From positions 1 to 10,570 of the forward strand of contig JAAYGZ010000238.1 of NCBI GenBank assembly GCA_012727515.1: 10,570 bases of DNA, given 5' to 3'. Position numbers and translations under genes: made by a program. Positions 7,383 through 10,570 of the stretch are shown here, piece after piece. Position 1 is the stretch's first letter, and the number at the start of each line of letters is the position of its first letter. This DNA is from Desulfovibrionales bacterium (GTDB lineage Bacteria; Desulfobacterota; Desulfovibrionia; Desulfovibrionales; Desulfomicrobiaceae). The notes under the pieces were generated by a model. The model did not search any database, had not been told where the DNA came from, and was given only the letters and a program-made list of their open reading frames with translations.

Positions 7383-8285
7383 TCAGTAAAAAACAGGAGC
7401 AATATAGGACAGGGCTGTGCCCAGAATAATCAGACACAGCATAGCCTTGATATATGATGCCGGGATAAATTTCTGTAACCGTGCTCCACAGTACATGCCA
7501 GCCATGCCGCCTGCCCCAAGCAGCATGCCCAAACCATAGTCAGGCGCAATGGATTGGTCTGGACTAAGTACGGCTAACACTTCGTACACACCAACGCCCA
7601 CCACCGAGGTCACCAGCGTGCCCATTAAAGATGCCCCGGCCACAGTGTACACAGGCAGGCCGCAAACAGATACAAAAAATGGGGCCACAATAGACCCGCC
7701 TCCAATGCCATAGATCCCGCCCACAGCACCAACAACCAGGCTCATGACCATGATACGCAAGGTTGAGGTGGAATAGGTTTGGCCGGAAAAATCAAAACTG
7801 ATACAGCGAATGGAGCATTCCTGAATCCTGACTGTACTGTCAGGCAGAGGCGTTTCAGTGCGCAGTGTCTGAGGGGCAGGGGTCGCTTTTTGTGTGCGCA
7901 TGTTCATAACCATGCGCAGCCCGATGTATCCCAGCACCATGCCCGCAAAAATTTTGAAATTTTTTGCATCGGGCAAATAGTGTATCCGAATGACAGCCCC
8001 CAGCAGCACTCCGGGCAATGTTCCTAAAATCACGGCCCAGGTCAGGGGCCAGACCATCCGGCCTTCTTTGTAATAGCGATACACGCCACTTGGAATGGCC
8101 ACGATATTAAAAAGCTGGTTGGTCGCACTCACCGAAGGGCTGGTATAGCCCAGCACAGACATCTGAAAGGGCATGAGCAAAAAAGCCCCGGACACACCGC
8201 CCATGGACGTGAAAAAAGAAATCACAAAGGCTGCCACAGGCGGAATCCACGGAGCCACATCAATGCCCGCAACGGCAAAGTGCAT
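7383..8285 (-). CDS. TSUP-family (TauE/SafE) anion exporter, probable sulfite/organosulfonate transporter
   Basis: The product is a 300-residue polytopic membrane protein of the TSUP (formerly DUF81) family, which moves sulfur-containing anions and related compounds across the inner membrane. It has two similar halves. The first carries SFFTSMGGVSGAFLLMP (about 23-39) and the second GGIYGIGGGSIVAPFF (about 189-204), the paired glycine-rich motifs of the family. Both are followed by a conserved stretch, SVSATNQLFN in the first half and AGASLMGTLVTS in the second. Between the halves is a polar loop of about 48 residues (129-177) with two cysteines (C157, C161). Such a loop is longer than in minimal TauE proteins. 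The start at 8285 follows AAGGGGGAGGGT. The stop is TGA. The substrate cannot be read from the sequence; sulfite, sulfoacetate or another anion are all possible. Confidence 0.88.
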   Translation of the reverse strand: MHFAVAGIDVAPWIPPVAAFVISFFTSMGGVSGAFLLMPFQMSVLGYTSPSVSATNQLFNIVAIPSGVYRYYKEGRMVWPLTWAVILGTLPGVLLGAVIRIHYLPDAKNFKIFAGMVLGYIGLRMVMNMRTQKATPAPQTLRTETPLPDSTVRIQECSIRCISFDFSGQTYSTSTLRIMVMSLVVGAVGGIYGIGGGSIVAPFFVSVCGLPVYTVAGASLMGTLVTSVVGVGVYEVLAVLSPDQSIAPDYGLGMLLGAGGMAGMYCGARLQKFIPASYIKAMLCLIILGTALSYIAPVFY

Positions 8286-8305
8286 ACCCTCCCCCTTTCA
8301 TATCT

Positions 8306-8376
8306 CCTGGCACAAAGCTGCGCGGCCCGTGTGCCAGGCACATACTGATGTGTTATATTTTATCCCATTGTGTGCC
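8306..8376. repeat. Cluster of TGTGCC/GGCACA inverted repeats in the TSUP leader
   Basis: Three related elements sit 20-95 bases upstream of the TSUP start. They are CCTGGCACA (8306-8314), the perfect 13-base palindrome TGTGCCAGGCACA (8330-8342), and TGTGCC (8371-8376). The first pairs perfectly over 9 bp with TGTGCCAGG (8330-8338) across a 15-base loop. The arrangement could be a regulator operator array, or two mutually exclusive RNA hairpins in the 5' leader. AT-rich -10-like hexamers (TAAAAT at 8362-8357 and TATAAC at 8357-8352, minus strand) lie between the second and third elements, but no convincing -35 is seen. Confidence 0.5.
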
Positions 8377-8420
8377 TGCTATAATATATGCCTGTCTGCG
8401 TAAAGACGCTTAACCACATG

Positions 8421-8448
8421 AAAAAAGGGGCATATTCTGCCCCTTTTT
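8421..8448 (-). terminator. Rho-independent terminator of htpG
   Basis: A perfect GGGGCA (8427-8432) / TGCCCC (8438-8443) stem with a 5-base loop is flanked by A and T runs that extend the pairing. On the minus strand the U tract is six T residues (8426-8421). It lies 22 bases after the htpG stop. The symmetrical A/T flanks mean it could also work on the plus strand, but no plus-strand gene precedes it. Confidence 0.88.
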
Positions 8449-8469
8449 CTCTGCCTCTGCTTTTTAGGC

Positions 8470-10359
8470 TTAAACCTGCTGACGCTCTTTGTACCAGGAG
8501 CTGGAGTCTTCCAGCAATCGGTGCAGGCGATGTACCATTTTATGTGGATCAGCCAGATAGCCATCCATGAGCAGGGCTGACTCATAGAGCTGCTCCACTG
8601 CATTGGTCACAAATTCATCTGCATCATTTGTAACAAACACGGCAAGCAGATTGCGCACCAGTGGATGGTTCTGGTTTATTTCAAAGATTTTCTTGGGAAT
8701 GGATGCGTCTTTAGTCACCAGCTGCATGATCTTATGCATCTGTGAGGTAGAGCCATCAGGGCTGACCAGACAGGACGGACTCTGATTAAGACGCTTGGAG
8801 ATTCGTGCCTCTGTGATACGCTCTCCAAGAATATCTTTGATCCGCTGAACAAAGCGGTCCATATCTCTGGCCTCTTCTGAGCTTAAATCATCCTGCTTTT
8901 TGGTGTCAGCAGCATCGGCAAATTGCTCCACAGTGCTGATGTCGGCGTTTTCCGTGGCTTTGAGATCAAATTCCTTAAATGTCCGCAGGCTCTCCATGAC
9001 AAATTCATCAACCGGCTCATACAGATACAAGACCTCCAGGCCCTTGGAGCGAAAAATCTCCAAATGCGGATTCTGCTCAATGGCTTCACGGCTTGGCCCG
9101 GAAATATAATAAATTTCCTTCTGCCCTTCCTTGGCCAGGGCAATATAGTCATCCAGGGAAATCAGCTCCTGCTTGTCTTCATGGCGGGAAGAATTAAAGC
9201 GCAGCAGCTCTGCAAACGCTTCCTAGTTGGCAAAATCTGTATAGCCCAGCTTAAAACGCTTGGCATGTTCCTTCCAGAATGTTGCATAGCGCTCCTTGTC
9301 TGCACCAAGTTTTTTCAAGTGGCTCAAGGCCTGCTTGGTTAAGGTTGAGGCAATTTTTCGTATCAGACGGTTTTCCTGTAATGTTTCGCGGGAGATATTA
9401 AGGGGCAGGTCTTCCGTATCCACCACACCACGCATAAATCCGAGGTATTCCGGGATAAGATCCTTGCATTTACTCTGAATGAGCACCCGGCGCACATAAA
9501 GGTCAAGGCCGTAATTATCGCGGTCAAAGCCAAAGGTATCCTGGCTGTGCGAGGGCACAAAAGCCAGGGCTGAAAATTGTACTGGCGCATCCACGCTCAT
9601 GTGCAGAGTTTCCAGCGGCGCATCCTGATCATAGGTGAGAAATGTATAAAATTCTTTGTACTGCTCAGAAGTGATGGAAAACTTGTTTTCCCGCCACAGG
9701 GCAGACACGGTATTGACCTTTTCATCCTGAACAAAAATGGGAAAAGAGATAAAATTGGAATGCTTTTTAATAACCGCAGCAACCCGGTGCTGTTCAGCAA
9801 ACTCTTTACCTTCTTCTTTAAGCTGCACAATAAGTGTTGTGCCACGCGGCAAATCTTCATCAAGGTGGGTAATAGTATAGCTGCCCAAGTCATCAGATTC
9901 CCATTCCACTGCCGTGGCCTCTGGACGAAATGAGCGCGTGCGGATGGTCACTTTTTCCGCAACCATGAACACAGAATAAAACCCCACGCCAAAACGCCCA
10001 ATGATATTTGATGAATTAGCCTGATCAGCCATGGCCTGGCGGATAAACTCTGCTGACCCGGAATGAGCAATAGTGCCGATATTGGTTACCAGCTCGTCTT
10101 CGGTCATGCCAATGCCTGTATCAGTAATGACAAGCTGCTTTTTCTCCTCGTCGCAGTGAATGCTGATGCGCAAATCCTGATCCGGATCTTTGATTGCAGT
10201 GGAACGACTTTGCTCAAAACGCAGCTTGTCCAGGGCGTCCGAAGCATTGGACACAAGTTCACGCAGAAAGATCTCCCGGCTTGTGTACAATGAATGGGTA
10301 ATAATATCCAGAAGTTGTCTGATCTCTGTCTTGAATTCATACTGTTGTGCGGTACTCAT
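8470..10359 (-). CDS. htpG: Molecular chaperone HtpG (Hsp90), interrupted by one in-frame amber codon
   Basis: The 630-codon frame encodes a full Hsp90; E. coli HtpG has 624 residues. The ATPase domain (about 1-215) has E34 and N38 in [24 protein letters not shown] with D80, and [13 protein letters not shown] (121-133). The middle domain includes [18 protein letters not shown] with R324, the arginine loop that contacts ATP. The C-terminal dimerisation domain continues to WYKERQQV. Codon 379 (9223-9225) is TAG within [16 protein letters not shown], where E. coli reads DFANQEAIAKLLRF. The rest is in frame with no other stop. If translation halts there, the 378-residue product keeps the ATPase domain and part of the middle domain but lacks the dimerisation domain. 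The start at 10359 has AAGGAG six bases upstream. A genuine pseudogene, a base-call error and readthrough all remain possible. Confidence 0.95.
9223..9225 (-). other. In-frame TAG (amber) codon inside htpG
   Basis: The plus strand reads cta within tcctagttgg; the minus codon is TAG between AAC and GAA. Conservation resumes immediately on the far side and runs for 250 codons in the same frame. A single C-to-T change from CAG (Gln) would create it. Confidence 0.9.
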
Positions 10360-10365
10360 ATCATG

Positions 10366-10371
10366 CTCCTT
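10366..10371 (-). promoter_or_regulatory. Ribosome binding site of htpG
   Basis: AAGGAG on the minus strand lies six bases before the ATG at 10359 and confirms the start of the Hsp90 N-terminus. Confidence 0.8.
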
Positions 10372-10389
10372 GCAAATTTTAATGTATCC

Positions 10390-10424
10390 CAGATAAATGG
10401 CCTGTGACGCTTGTCAAGACAGGC
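10390..10424 (-). promoter_or_regulatory. Candidate htpG promoter with nested dyads over the -35
   Basis: On the minus strand a perfect TTGACA (10417-10412) is followed after 16 bases by TATCTG (10395-10390), a -10 with three of six matches. The -35 lies inside CTTG-T-CAAG (10410-10418). It is also flanked by the inverted repeat GCCTGT (10400-10405) / ACAGGC (10419-10424). This could be a repressor site on a housekeeping promoter. A heat-shock sigma-32 type was considered because CTTGACA is followed by GGCCATTT, but the 9-base spacing is too short. Confidence 0.45.
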
Positions 10425-10450
10425 AAACCTGAATGCCAGGATATTTTTAC

Positions 10451-10479
10451 TTGACCAGCACCCCTGGCTCACGTAGAAG
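10451..10479 (+). promoter_or_regulatory. Probable promoter of tRNA-His
   Basis: TTGACC (10451-10456) is followed after 17 bases by TAGAAG (10474-10479), with five of six and four of six matches to the sigma-70 consensus. Predicted transcription would begin about 7-8 bases before the mature tRNA 5' end, which fits a short leader removed by RNase P. Confidence 0.6.
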
Positions 10480-10493
10480 CTGCTCCCTGTTGT

Positions 10494-10570
10494 GGTGGGT
10501 GTAGCTCAGTTGGCAGAGCACCTGGTTGTGGCCCAGGTTGTCGCGCGTTCAATCCGCGTCACTCACCCCA
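10494..10570 (+). tRNA. tRNA-His (anticodon GTG)
   Basis: All cloverleaf parts are present. The acceptor stem is GTGGGTG (10495-10501) with CACTCAC (10560-10566), containing one G-T pair. The D arm is GCTC/GAGC and the anticodon stem is CCTGG/CCAGG with loop TTGTGGC, giving anticodon GTG at 10528-10530. The T arm is GCGCG, TTCAATC, CGCGT. An extra G at position -1 (10494) faces C73 (10567), the identity mark for histidyl-tRNA synthetase. The 3' CCA is encoded and is the last three bases of the window. Only the final bases of flanking context are missing, so the gene is complete. Confidence 0.97.

Noticed and set aside
8259..8300. Short upstream ORF overlapping the TSUP start (ATG at 8300, 13 codons, another frame)
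   Set aside because: AGGAG lies only two bases before its ATG, which is too close, and a 13-codon frame is expected by chance.
8380..8385. Plus-strand TATAAT
   Set aside because: There is no matching -35 and no plus-strand gene downstream. The surrounding AT-rich spacer explains it.
8470..9063. Separate gene made of the C-terminal part of HtpG
   Set aside because: Conserved HtpG sequence is continuous in the same frame from the amber codon at 9225 to 9063. The apparent start is only a TTG inside it, so this is one gene with an internal stop.
10494..10570. tRNA-His 3' end as an integration site for a mobile element
   Set aside because: The window stops at the CCA, so the downstream side is not visible. 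No second copy of the tRNA 3' end or any integrase gene is seen elsewhere in the window.

Overview
The window reads as chromosomal DNA of a Gram-negative, moderate-GC bacterium. Two outer-membrane assembly genes (an Omp85/TamA-type barrel and TamB) establish the diderm envelope. The overall flavour of the proteins, including a TauE/SafE-type transporter with a long central loop, suggests a sulfate-reducing deltaproteobacterium of the Desulfovibrio type. That lineage is an impression from family resemblance and was not tested. All seven protein genes are on the minus strand. A single tRNA-His gene is on the plus strand at the right edge.

Read right to left in the direction of transcription, the layout is as follows. 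(1) tRNA-His(GUG) at 10494-10570 on the plus strand ends on its encoded CCA at the last base. It is divergent from htpG, and the short gap holds promoter candidates for both. (2) htpG (Hsp90) at 8470-10359 is full length and in frame throughout, except for one in-frame amber codon (TAG, 9223-9225) where homologues carry Gln or Arg. A strong hairpin terminator follows. (3) A TSUP-family (TauE/SafE) membrane transporter lies at 7383-8285, with an unusual cluster of inverted repeats in its leader. (4) potABCD at 4448-7180 is a complete polyamine ABC importer with overlapping genes, in the same order as in E. coli, closed by a 12-bp perfect-stem terminator. (5) A tamA-like Omp85 gene is translationally coupled (TGATG) to tamB, whose 3' part runs off the left edge.

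The genes form separate functional units: proteostasis (htpG), anion export (TSUP), polyamine uptake (PotA ATPase, PotB/PotC permeases, PotD periplasmic receptor) and outer-membrane biogenesis (TamA/TamB). No insertion sequence, CRISPR array, phage gene or defence system is visible, and no stretch over 300 bases lacks a gene.

The most notable observation is the amber codon inside an otherwise intact htpG. It may be a fresh nonsense mutation, a sequence error, or true readthrough by a suppressor or pyrrolysine tRNA. Secondary points are three substitutions in the predicted polyamine-binding site of PotD and the dyad-rich leaders of the TSUP gene and htpG.
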